Origin: an archaeon
Lineage (GTDB): Archaea; Asgardarchaeota; Hermodarchaeia; Hermodarchaeales; Hermodarchaeaceae
DNA length: 13,719 nt
Direction of reading: 5' to 3'
Assembly (NCBI GenBank): GCA_016550405.1
Contig: JABXGX010000026.1
Span: 1-13,719, forward strand
Shown: piece after piece, positions 1 to 6,198 of the stretch
How the letters are laid out: every line of letters begins with the position of its first letter
Numbering within the stretch: the first letter of the stretch is position 1
Notes under the pieces: model-generated
Database searches by the model: none
What the model saw: the letters and a program-made list of their open reading frames with translations, nothing else
What the model was told of the DNA's origin: nothing
Position numbers and translations under genes: made by a program

Positions 1-283
1 CGCGTCGACCCGCAATCGCCTTACCCAATAGCTGCTCGCTGTGTCCCGCCCCATAATTTGCGGCGGTATCGAAGAAGTTGATTTCCTGATCTAGGGCCCA
101 CTGGATAGCACGAATCGACTCTGCATCACTGACCTTACCGAAATGGATGTCCACACCGAGTTGTGTCCATCGTCCACCAATTTCGAGGTATCCTAAACCC
201 AGGGTACTAACTTCAATGCCACTTTTTCCTAGCTTTCGCTTCTTTAGAAATGTTCCTTTTCCCTGGGCATAATCACCTTTCAT
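1..283 (-). CDS. Aldo/keto reductase, N-terminal part (cut by window edge)
   Basis: The first 94 residues are visible, reading from the ATG at 283 to the window edge; the C-terminal two thirds lie outside. The start has the family pattern: a beta-hairpin with KLGKSGIEVSTLGLG, then NFFDTAANYG, which holds the catalytic Asp (about residue 72) and Tyr (about residue 77), followed by SEQLLGKAI. Members are NAD(P)H-dependent oxidoreductases of the (beta/alpha)8 fold acting on aldehydes, ketones or sugars; the substrate cannot be told from this part. The ATG overlaps the end of the upstream DUF362 gene by 11 bp, and a GAGGT lies 8 nt before it, so translation is probably coupled and the gene is the third of an operon. 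The first 15 or so residues are longer than the usual N-terminus, but no other start codon lies between them and the conserved core. Confidence 0.9.
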   Translation of the reverse strand, partial: MKGDYAQGKGTFLKKRKLGKSGIEVSTLGLGYLEIGGRWTQLGVDIHFGKVSDAESIRAIQWALDQEINFFDTAANYGAGHSEQLLGKAIAGRR

Positions 284-1601
284 TCTTTCTGACCTCTTTC
301 ACTTCCTCCCCACTAGCTGCGTCTTTGGATTCTTCAGTGACATCTATAAGCTCATAAGAGCGTGACCCGATTCCCAGTGCTTCTGCTGCAGATAATTGGA
401 TTTCAACTATTTTCGATCTTAATTCTGGCTCCACAAAAGCACTGAAGATGCCTAATTTTTCGCTGCCAGGTTCTAATGCTGAAGGATCTGGATCAAAATG
501 AATTCCTTTTTCTGGTGATCCACAATGAATACCAGTTTCAGCCGGACTTCCAGGTAAACCTCTGGCCATAGTCACGAGGTCAACACAAGCTTGATCAATT
601 GCGACTGGATCTTTAGAGCAAAGAATGCCTTGATCTGGTACGAGCGGATGTCCTGCAGCAGGTAGACAATCGCACTGGGCAGTGATGTCTACAGCGATGT
701 TGATATAACGAATCCGCTCTGAACTTAACAATTTAACTACGCCTGCTGCATTATCCATCATTCGCTCAACTTGTTCGTCTGCATTCAGTCCTCTTTTTAA
801 CCCAAAAACTCGTTGCTCAGGTTTAGGTTTATCAACAATACAGACACTCCAGCAATGCATGCAGGCAATACAGCGATTACTATCGAGAACTATTTTACCG
901 TCGTCTAAGGAAAGACAGCTAGAGGGGCAAACTTCTAAACACTTCCCGCAAGCCGTACAATTTTCTGGATGCTTAATGTAAATATTCTCATTACCACCAC
1001 AATGCGCCTCTCCCTTGCCTTGCTTACCTACACACCCAATCCCCAGTTGTTTAAGGGCACCACCAAATCCAGCATTATCGTGACCTTTGAAACGAGCTAC
1101 AATTAGTATTTTATCCGCAGCTCGAAGTCCCATAGCTACCGCTATCCTCTTAAGATATTTTCCATTCTCGATGGGAACCATAAAGGTATCAGTCCCCCAA
1201 ACACCATCAAGAAGAATTATCGGAGCATTCATAGAGCCAAGGGTAAAGCCATGTTGAGCAGCTAGATAGATGTACCCGGGACCTGTACTCATAAAAGCTT
1301 CAGGATTCTGTCCAAGAAATCCAAGACCAACACATTCTGCTACCCAAGGAATTCCACCAGCTTTTCTCACGAGATCAACAATTTTGCGAATATACATAGG
1401 TCGCAAGTGACGCGTCTGGTTACTAGAACCAAAATGCGTCTTAATGATGACTTTATCTCCGGGTTTAATCCACTCGTTCAGCTTCATCTCTTTATGATTC
1501 CATAGGCGTTCAAGTCTGTCTATTAAGGAATCTGGAGCAAACCCAAACCAGCTTACCATTTGCTCAGTATTTACAAAATAGACCTTTGCCTTCTCACTCA
1601 T
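273..1601 (-). CDS. DUF362 protein with two [4Fe-4S] ferredoxin motifs
   Basis: 442 residues. Residues about 1-205 and 265-410 match the DUF362 pattern (GDKVIIKTHFG, AGGIPWVAEC, GFGGALKQLGIGC, and SKDPVAIDQACVDLV near the C-terminus). A bacterial-type 2x[4Fe-4S] ferredoxin module is inserted between them: C215-x2-C218-x2-C221-x3-C225 followed by Pro, and C244-x2-C247-x2-C250-x3-C254. The protein has no signal peptide or membrane segment, so it is probably cytoplasmic. It is likely to shuttle electrons, but its partner is not known for this family. The start ATG at 1601 has a GAGG 9 nt upstream. The gene sits 18 bp after the MTH1675-like gene and overlaps the aldo/keto reductase by 11 bp, which places it in the middle of a three-gene operon. 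The last 25 residues are Glu/Lys-rich and not conserved-looking. Confidence 0.9.
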   Translation of the reverse strand: MSEKAKVYFVNTEQMVSWFGFAPDSLIDRLERLWNHKEMKLNEWIKPGDKVIIKTHFGSSNQTRHLRPMYIRKIVDLVRKAGGIPWVAECVGLGFLGQNPEAFMSTGPGYIYLAAQHGFTLGSMNAPIILLDGVWGTDTFMVPIENGKYLKRIAVAMGLRAADKILIVARFKGHDNAGFGGALKQLGIGCVGKQGKGEAHCGGNENIYIKHPENCTACGKCLEVCPSSCLSLDDGKIVLDSNRCIACMHCWSVCIVDKPKPEQRVFGLKRGLNADEQVERMMDNAAGVVKLLSSERIRYINIAVDITAQCDCLPAAGHPLVPDQGILCSKDPVAIDQACVDLVTMARGLPGSPAETGIHCGSPEKGIHFDPDPSALEPGSEKLGIFSAFVEPELRSKIVEIQLSAAEALGIGSRSYELIDVTEESKDAASGEEVKEVRKNER

Positions 1602-1619
1602 ATCTATAATCCTCTGTGT

Positions 1620-2165
1620 CTACCACCAGTGCTTTTTTGTTGGCATTGCAAGTATTTCTCGAATTTCCAGTTTTTTGTTATCATTCTTGGTGAAAATTTC
1701 TTTACTTGTTGTTGCTCTGGCTATTATTGCTGTGTCTGCACCCCTACCAGTTCCACCAACACCTATTACATCTTCATAGAGATCTGTCTCACCTTTATCA
1801 GCAGCTATCAAGATTACTTCAACTGCCACTTTGAATCCTTGCCCAAAAGTGTAGAAACTCTTTCTCACATCGTCCATCCCCTTTGCATGCAAAGCCAGAT
1901 GCGTTTTATCCACTGCTTTTCCTCCATATTCAATGATTTGCCGCTTGTGCATAGGTTTCATTTCCCCGTGTGAAACAGCGATAACCGCTGCCATTCCTTT
2001 GAGTTTCTTTACCAATTTTACTGCAGTTTCACCAGAAGTACTTGCAACAACGATTGTTTTGATGCCACCACTCATGATTCTGTTTTCAACAGTTTCTATC
2101 ACTTTCTCTGTATTCTGCAAGCCAGGATCCGTAAAATATTCAACCTTACTCTCAACAGGACTCAT
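1620..2165 (-). CDS. Pyruvate-kinase C-terminal-domain-like protein (MTH1675/AF0103 type)
   Basis: 181 residues with no catalytic pyruvate kinase barrel, only the alpha/beta C-terminal fold. The visible signs are KTIVVASTSGETAVKLVKKLKG (about 36-57), AVIAVSHGE (about 60-68) and the Gly-rich GVGGTGRGADTAIIARAT (about 135-152). Standalone proteins of this sort are known in archaea as the MTH1675-like group of the pyruvate-kinase C-terminal fold; their function is not settled. The nucleotide-type loop GTGRGADT suggests that it binds a phosphorylated ligand or cofactor, which is inference. The ATG at 2165 has a GAGGG about 9 nt upstream. It is the first gene of the minus-strand operon with the DUF362 ferredoxin protein and the aldo/keto reductase, so a role in a redox pathway is plausible. 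An inverted repeat at 2191-2217 lies just upstream. Confidence 0.87.
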   Translation of the reverse strand: MSPVESKVEYFTDPGLQNTEKVIETVENRIMSGGIKTIVVASTSGETAVKLVKKLKGMAAVIAVSHGEMKPMHKRQIIEYGGKAVDKTHLALHAKGMDDVRKSFYTFGQGFKVAVEVILIAADKGETDLYEDVIGVGGTGRGADTAIIARATTSKEIFTKNDNKKLEIREILAMPTKKHWW

Positions 2166-2190
2166 CTATTCTGCCCTCATTTTTTGTTTT

Positions 2191-2217
2191 AATATCTTAA
2201 TGTTTTTTTAAGATATT
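2191..2217. promoter_or_regulatory. Inverted repeat, probable operator/promoter of the 2165 operon
   Basis: Two perfect 10-bp arms, AATATCTTAA (2191-2200) and TTAAGATATT (2208-2217), are separated by 7 nt. On the minus strand the stretch between and including the arms carries an A/T-rich TATA-like element (CTTAAAAAAA) at a distance suitable for starting transcription just upstream of the SD of the gene at 2165. A dimeric winged-helix protein bound here would cover the promoter. The divergent regulator gene at 2362 is an obvious candidate, but nothing in the sequence proves the link. Confidence 0.4.
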
Positions 2218-2232
2218 TTTTAACGGAGGTTT

Positions 2233-2286
2233 ATGATGATGACTTATTCATACCATTATCAGCTCCGTATCTTAAAACCTAAATGA
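2233..2286 (+). CDS. Possible 17-residue leader ORF with strong SD
   Basis: An ACGGAGGT sequence at 2223-2230 is one of the best Shine-Dalgarno matches in the window. It is followed by three consecutive ATG codons (2233, 2236, 2239) and a 17-codon frame reading MMMTYSYHYQLRILKPK to a TGA at 2286. The third ATG has the best SD spacing (8 nt). It lies upstream of the regulator gene at 2362 on the same strand. The frame may be a leader peptide or may be chance, because the TATA box closest to the regulator lies downstream of this ORF and would not transcribe it. Confidence 0.15.
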   Translation: MMMTYSYHYQLRILKPK

Positions 2287-2335
2287 TTCGGTTGTATGAA
2301 ATATTTTGGATGTTAGAAGCGATTATGTTATGTTT

Positions 2336-2345
2336 GGATATAAAC
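2336..2345 (+). promoter_or_regulatory. TATA box of a leaderless promoter for the regulator at 2362
   Basis: TATAAA at 2339-2344 starts 23 bp before the ATG at 2362, the spacing expected when the archaeal transcript begins at the start codon. No SD precedes this ATG, which agrees with leaderless translation. Confidence 0.45.
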
Positions 2346-2361
2346 GTTTCGGGTATAAGAA

Positions 2362-3048
2362 ATGATTAGTAGGAACGCATTGTTTATCAGAATAAAAAAG
2401 CAATATTACGATGGTTTGATGAATTTGGCGGAAGAAAGAGCTGAATGCTTCGTATGGTACCTCATGGATATGCTTCGCAATCCAAAGCGTGCTTCGATCT
2501 TTTTCCAGCTCGCCCAAAACCCGGATTCTACTGCCACGGAAATCGCAAAAGAGCTGAACCTCAATGTGGATATTGTCTATTACCACCTCAAAATTCTCTG
2601 TAAACACGGTTTTATTTCCGAGCCCCGGGTAGTAGTAAAGAAGAATTACATTGAGAAATTCTACACCATCAAACCCTCCTTCAAGGATAACTTCCTCCGG
2701 TTTCTTGGTGAATTCAAGACCAAGAAAGAAAAACTGAACCTCGAAGAAACGCGTGAAATGCTCATCGCGAGTTTAACCGTCATCCACTCAGTAATCGCAA
2801 GTTCTGCACGACACATTGAGACGCTTGATGCCAAGTTGCTGGAAAAGCTCCTCAAAAAGAAGGACTTCGTCTCAAAAGTTTGGTTCTGCACCCGTGAAAA
2901 ATATGAGGAACTATTAGATCAAATCAAGTCCATCACAAAGGATACAGACAGCACCCTGAAAAGTTTAGATCCCGAGGCAAAGAGCTACGTCATAGCTATC
3001 GTGGGTATTCCAGAACTTGGAGAGAAAAAAGAATCCATTGAAGAATAA
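2362..3048 (+). CDS. Winged-helix (ArsR-like) transcriptional regulator
   Basis: 228 residues. A winged helix-turn-helix spans about residues 36-105: NPKRASIFFQLAQNPDSTA, then the helix pair TEIAKELNLN and VDIVYYHLKILCKHGFI, and a wing ending in KFYTIKPSF. This is the ArsR-like archaeal arrangement. The remainder (about 106-228) is alpha-helical and charged, rich in Lys/Glu, and probably forms a dimerisation or effector domain; I see no metal-binding cysteine set (Cys residues are scattered). The ATG at 2362 follows an in-frame stop two codons upstream, so it is the longest possible start; a shorter start at the Met codon 2419 is possible but less likely given the TATA spacing. It diverges from the DUF362 operon and may control it, or itself, through the inverted repeat at 2191-2217. 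The ligand is unknown. Confidence 0.85.
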   Translation: MISRNALFIRIKKQYYDGLMNLAEERAECFVWYLMDMLRNPKRASIFFQLAQNPDSTATEIAKELNLNVDIVYYHLKILCKHGFISEPRVVVKKNYIEKFYTIKPSFKDNFLRFLGEFKTKKEKLNLEETREMLIASLTVIHSVIASSARHIETLDAKLLEKLLKKKDFVSKVWFCTREKYEELLDQIKSITKDTDSTLKSLDPEAKSYVIAIVGIPELGEKKESIEE

Positions 3049-3074
3049 CACTTTGTTCGAATAAGGCTGCTATA

Positions 3075-3089
3075 TTCTCTTTTTTTTAA
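3075..3089 (+). terminator. T-rich terminator after the regulator
   Basis: A run of eight T (within TCTCTTTTTTTTAA) begins about 30 bp after the stop codon of the regulator. Archaeal RNA polymerase terminates at such T tracts without needing a hairpin. Confidence 0.5.
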
Positions 3090-3100
3090 TTGTAAACTCC

Positions 3101-3190
3101 CTAATCCAAGATAATCCTGCAATGGAATTCTACTTTAACCAGCGCTAACTTTCTCATCTCTTCTTTGTTGAACTCCATTTTCTTTTCCAT
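3101..3190 (-). pseudogene. 29-codon remnant of a gene downstream of the ferredoxin pseudogene
   Basis: Starting 3 nt after the stop codon of the ferredoxin pseudogene, an ATG at 3190 opens a frame beginning MEKKMEFNKEEMRKLALVKV that ends at a TAG (3101-3103) after 29 codons. The residue make-up is protein-like and the tight spacing is what one sees between genes of an operon. Beyond the stop, no recognisable coding continues. It is probably the 5' stub of a lost gene; the family is not recognised. A chance ORF cannot be excluded. Confidence 0.25.
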
Positions 3191-3210
3191 GATTTATACA
3201 TATAAATCAT
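3189..3210. repeat. Perfect 10-bp-arm palindrome
   Basis: ATGATTTATA (3189-3198) and TATAAATCAT (3201-3210) are perfect complements around a CA spacer. The arms hold TATA-like elements facing both ways. It overlaps the last codons of the ferredoxin pseudogene, so it may be accidental. Confidence 0.4.
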
Positions 3211-3419
3211 CAAGGGTTTTGGATGGAACATGTTCCCTTTCCTTCTTCAAAAGTCTCCTTAAATCTGGGGGGCAATTCGCTACACACTCCGCATCAGATA
3301 CATCAATCCAAATTGATTCTTGCGATGAACCCTTCAAGAGTGAGAGTGTCCATCTGGCAACGTTTTATGCAGGTGTCGCAACCCGTGCACAATTCAGTTA
3401 TCTTAATATTCTGATTTCA
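3194..3419 (-). pseudogene. Decayed 2x[4Fe-4S] ferredoxin-domain gene, C-terminal part
   Basis: Reading minus from 3419, the frame gives NIKITELCTGCDTCIKRCQ, an intact first CxxCxxCxxxC motif (first Cys codon at 3387-3389), then MDTLTLEGF and INLD. Two in-frame TGA codons follow (3303-3305 and 3294-3296) around the second motif, which reads stop-C-I-stop-C-G-V-C. A 2-bp loss in a GTGT run near 3282-3287 then shifts frame; in the new frame the protein resumes as VANCPPDLRRLLKKERE and ends at a TAA (3194-3196). Restoring GTGT and changing the two TGA to Arg and Gly codons gives a standard C-x-x-CGVC-x3-CP second cluster. Upstream of 3420 the same frame holds further stops, so the N-terminal part is lost or unreadable. 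The gene probably encoded a small electron carrier or a ferredoxin domain of a larger protein. Confidence 0.8.
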
Positions 3420-3454
3420 ACACCCCTAAAGCTTAAAAAACGCCAATACAAAAA

Positions 3455-3674
3455 ATGCAAAGGCTTTCCGTGGTTCACACCATGATCTCTGAATTTCTAA
3501 GGTCCTCGCTGATTTGAAAAAGACAGGACTTATAAGATATGCTACAATCACCGAGCCATTATATGTTACAACTAAATTAGGTGGTGTACACAGATACCAG
3601 AACCCAAAATACAAGAAGGGACATACCAAGACGCCATAACTTATACACCAAAACCAATCAAAATCATTCGAGAT
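3455..3674 (+). pseudogene. Frameshifted N-terminal part of the regulator at 3675
   Basis: Three coding-like segments in three frames join into one protein. An ATG at 3455 opens MQRLSVVHTMISEFL; one lost base near 3497-3500 moves reading to the frame of KVLADLKKTGLIRYATITE and PLYVTTKLGG; a second lost base near 3583-3586 moves it to the frame of IPEPKIQEGTYQDAITYTP, which runs without a stop into the regulator at 3675. Both changes are -1. The middle segment resembles the wing of a winged helix. A TATA-like CTTAAAAAAC (3431-3440) precedes the ATG at leaderless spacing. This makes the 3675 start (a TTG with no SD) look secondary. The shifts are either true decay or assembly errors. Confidence 0.55.
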
Positions 3675-4271
3675 TTGGAGATAATCAATATCCTTAGAAA
3701 TCCGAACTACTACCTGATTGTCAAAGTATTACAAAAGGGACCAATGACTGTTCGTGACCTAGAGAAAGCCTACAAAGAAGCAGCAGAAAAGACAGAATTA
3801 TTTGAACCAAAATCTAACAAAACAATTTACCGGTATATGAAGATCCTCGAACAAGCTGACCTTATTAAGCCCGCGGGACAGCGGATGAATATCGGCAAGA
3901 CTGTAACTGAAACGTTATTTTCACGGACAGCATCAGTCTTCCTCATACTTGGTGAAGAACCGGAGTGGTGGAAGTCCAAAGAAGGGATGGAAGTTGCACG
4001 CAGGATTGGTAAGATTGTCTCACATCTTCTAGATTCATCTGAACCACCTATTTCTGAAATACAAGAACTACTCATACAATACCAGCAAACAAACGAATCT
4101 GAACAGGAAAGATTAATGACCACTGCCCCTGAAAAAATAGTACAATTAATTACCGAAGGCGATTTCGACCAACTTAACAAAGTAAATGATTTCGTCCAAA
4201 TTTTTATGACATTTATGAGGAATCCGAGTTTGTTCAAAAAACTCCGTAGGCTCTTTAAAAAATCAACTTAA
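3675..4271 (+). CDS. Winged-helix transcriptional regulator (probably N-terminally broken)
   Basis: 198 residues from a TTG codon. A winged-helix domain covers about residues 5-90: LRNPNYYLIVKVLQKGPMTV, VRDLEKAYKEAAEK, a loop, and the recognition-type helix NKTIYRYMKILEQADLI followed by GKTVTETLFSRTA. The C-terminal half (about 95-198) is mainly helical with a charged, Glu-rich middle and a basic tail (FKKLRRLFKKST); it has no membrane segment. There is no SD before the TTG, and the frame is open and protein-like for about 30 more codons upstream with no ATG or GTG, so the true N-terminus probably lay further up (see 3455-3674). If translated from the TTG, it still keeps the whole DNA-binding domain. 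Its neighbour downstream, the membrane DUF362 gene, has two palindromes in its leader that this or another regulator may bind. Confidence 0.75.
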   Translation: MEIINILRNPNYYLIVKVLQKGPMTVRDLEKAYKEAAEKTELFEPKSNKTIYRYMKILEQADLIKPAGQRMNIGKTVTETLFSRTASVFLILGEEPEWWKSKEGMEVARRIGKIVSHLLDSSEPPISEIQELLIQYQQTNESEQERLMTTAPEKIVQLITEGDFDQLNKVNDFVQIFMTFMRNPSLFKKLRRLFKKST

Positions 4272-4304
4272 CAAAGATTCTCCTCTACTCCGGTGGTTCC
4301 CAAA

Positions 4305-4324
4305 TCAACAAGCTTATATATAAC
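4305..4324 (+). promoter_or_regulatory. TATA promoter of the membrane DUF362 gene
   Basis: CTTATATATAAC at 4313-4324 is a strong archaeal TATA box with an A/G-containing BRE-like stretch (AACAAG) before it. The expected start of transcription, about 25 bp downstream, falls near 4344, inside the first of two palindromes. Confidence 0.6.
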
Positions 4325-4341
4325 ATACAAATTTCATTGTT

Positions 4342-4358
4342 TTAGAAAAGTTTTCTAA
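4342..4358. promoter_or_regulatory. Palindromic operator candidate 1 (8-1-8)
   Basis: TTAGAAAA (4342-4349), one G, then TTTTCTAA (4351-4358): a perfect 8-bp inverted repeat over the expected transcription start of the membrane DUF362 gene. Its position fits a repressor site. Confidence 0.55.
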
Positions 4359-4385
4359 TATTATGAGAATATGATTCTCATAATA
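4359..4385. promoter_or_regulatory. Palindromic operator candidate 2 (12-3-12)
   Basis: TATTATGAGAAT (4359-4370), spacer ATG, then ATTCTCATAATA (4374-4385): perfect 12-bp arms, directly abutting the first palindrome and ending 4 bp before the GAGGT ribosome site (4389-4393). The core TGAGAAT-n3-ATTCTCA resembles half-sites of metal-dependent regulators in shape but is not a known consensus that I can name. As RNA it would also form a hairpin just before the SD, so control of translation is an alternative. Confidence 0.6.
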
Positions 4386-4395
4386 AGCGAGGTAA

Positions 4396-6078
4396 TTGCG
4401 GTTGAGGACCTTGCTCATAGGAGAAAAGAACGAGAATAGCTTGATTGTCGATGTAAACGATTACTTTTTTCTTATCTGGGTTATGCAAAAAATTGAAAGC
4501 TGCGAGCGGCTGCTCAAGACGAAAAGTTACTTATTCTTTGGCCTATTAAGTTTCTTTTGGCTAATATTTCGAACAGGGACCAAACCAACACGGATCGTAT
4601 ACCCCTGTCAGCGCGCAGCGGTGAATACCGTCTCGATGGCAGCACACACACTGCTTCCCGCAGCAGTAACCTCGCTGTTTGTCGGGTTTTCCATGCGGTC
4701 ATTGAAGATATCAGCGGCAAAAATCAAGACAGGATTGAAGCGGTACTGGAAACCCCTTGTTGCGCTTCTCATCATCGTACCTACAGTTGGGTTTGGTATC
4801 GCCTTCCTATTGAATCCTCCACAACCACCTGTATATCCCGGTGATGTCAACCTCACATTGACTCCACAAACAGCGACCTCCTCTCCTGCTTCCGATATCT
4901 TCGTCCTCAAAAGCCGACCATTCGCTCATATTACTAATCTCATTAACCTCATGGGGTCTCAAGGACTCGACTTTTACCTGTCAGGGACTTCGGGCACCAA
5001 CCAAGGACCTTCAGGGCTTATTGACAACAACGATGTCGTACTCATCAAAATCAACAGTCAATGGGATGAACGGGGTGGAACAAATACGGATTTGCTTCGG
5101 GAACTGATTCAAGCAATTCTCGACCATCCTGATGGATTCGTTGGTGAAATCGTTATCGCGGATAACGGACAAGGATTTGGGAGTTTGGATTGGGCTGAAA
5201 ACAATGCGGAGGATCATAGTCAATCGGCGAGGGATGTTGTTCAGAGTTATTCGGCTTTATACCCGGTGAATTTGTTCGATTGGCAAACCATTCGAGGTAC
5301 TGAAGTCGAAGAATATTCCGATGGTGACATGGATGACGGATACATCCTCTATGACCTCCCCGATCCCGATACTGGAATCTACGTATCATATCCGAAATTC
5401 CAAACAACCGATGGAACCTATATCAGCTTCAGGGATGGTATTTGGAACGGGCACTCCTACGAAAACCGCCTCAGAGTAATTAACTTTCCTATTCTCAAAT
5501 CCCATCACAGTTATGGTGTTACCAGTGCTACAAAACATTACATGGGGGTTGAATCCGAAGGATCTGCTGTTCCTGGTGGATTAGCCAATGGTCACTTTTG
5601 CGTTGCTACAGGCGGCATGGGCACCCTCCTTGCTAGAACACGATTCCCCGTCCTTAACATCCTTGATGCAATCTGGGTTAACGCCAACCCGTGGCCCTCC
5701 TTCCATTGCGGACCATCCACCGGCTATGAGGAAGCAACACGAATCAATGTCCTCATGGCCAGTACTGACCCAGTCGCCTTGGATTATTGGGCTGCGAAAT
5801 ATGTCCTTCGGCAAACCGCCAACTTAACCACTTCCCACGATACCTATACCCTCGATCCCGACAATACAATACGAGGCGGGCTCACCGAGGCCTTTGGAAT
5901 CTGGTTGCCTCTCACCGAAGCAGAACTCATCCAAAATGGATACTCAGTCACCTGTGATCAATCCCGAATGAATGTCTATATCATTCAAACTTTTTCTTGC
6001 CCCCCTGATAATCCTGCCTTCTCGTTCGTAAATGGACAAGTCATGGCTATAGTGAACTCGCGGAAATCTCCCAACTAG
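4396..6078 (+). CDS. Membrane-anchored DUF362 protein
   Basis: 560 residues from a TTG at 4396. Hydrophobic segments lie at about 44-58 (YLFFGLLSFFWLIF), 84-98 and 118-139 (KPLVALLIIVPTVGFGIAFL), then a Pro-rich linker and a DUF362 domain from about 165 to the end. Domain signs are DVVLIKINSQWDERGG, FVGEIVIADNGQG, RVINFPILKSHHSYGVT, GTLLARTRFPVLNILDAIWVN (in part) and STDPVALDYWAAKYVL. The motif FRTGTKPTRIVYPCQ between the first two segments recurs in archaeal members as I know them. Unlike the DUF362 protein at 273-1601 it has no CxxC clusters. The catalytic role of the family is unknown; the linker and an odd number of membrane segments suggest that the domain faces outside. The SD GAGGT (4389-4393) is better spaced for a second TTG at 4402 than for 4396; an ATG at 4483 would still keep all three hydrophobic segments. 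Confidence 0.88.
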   Translation: MRLRTLLIGEKNENSLIVDVNDYFFLIWVMQKIESCERLLKTKSYLFFGLLSFFWLIFRTGTKPTRIVYPCQRAAVNTVSMAAHTLLPAAVTSLFVGFSMRSLKISAAKIKTGLKRYWKPLVALLIIVPTVGFGIAFLLNPPQPPVYPGDVNLTLTPQTATSSPASDIFVLKSRPFAHITNLINLMGSQGLDFYLSGTSGTNQGPSGLIDNNDVVLIKINSQWDERGGTNTDLLRELIQAILDHPDGFVGEIVIADNGQGFGSLDWAENNAEDHSQSARDVVQSYSALYPVNLFDWQTIRGTEVEEYSDGDMDDGYILYDLPDPDTGIYVSYPKFQTTDGTYISFRDGIWNGHSYENRLRVINFPILKSHHSYGVTSATKHYMGVESEGSAVPGGLANGHFCVATGGMGTLLARTRFPVLNILDAIWVNANPWPSFHCGPSTGYEEATRINVLMASTDPVALDYWAAKYVLRQTANLTTSHDTYTLDPDNTIRGGLTEAFGIWLPLTEAELIQNGYSVTCDQSRMNVYIIQTFSCPPDNPAFSFVNGQVMAIVNSRKSPN

Positions 6079-6198
6079 TTTCATCCAAATCTGAAAATAC
6101 ACCGGTGGCAAAATCTAATAATAGTGATACTTTTCGTCAGAGAAGTTTTTGAACATGCACTTCATGCTTCGCTGGATTGTTGCTTCTCATGGCGCTGG

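Noticed and set aside
1560..2211. Cys/Phe-rich plus-strand ORFs
   Set aside because: They are shadows of the DUF362 and MTH1675-like genes on the minus strand.
3291..3308. UGA recoding (selenocysteine or other) at the two TGA codons of the ferredoxin frame
   Set aside because: One TGA replaces a Gly between cluster cysteines, and a frameshift follows at once; ordinary decay explains all three lesions.
3165..3485. 106-codon plus-strand ORF
   Set aside because: It is antisense to the readable ferredoxin pseudogene and to its downstream stub; composition is Ser/Phe-rich with no family pattern.
3426..3629. 67-codon minus-strand ORF upstream of the ferredoxin pseudogene, same frame
   Set aside because: It is overlapped by better plus-strand coding segments of the frameshifted regulator, and I see no ferredoxin-like motif in it apart from a vague Cys pair in another frame.
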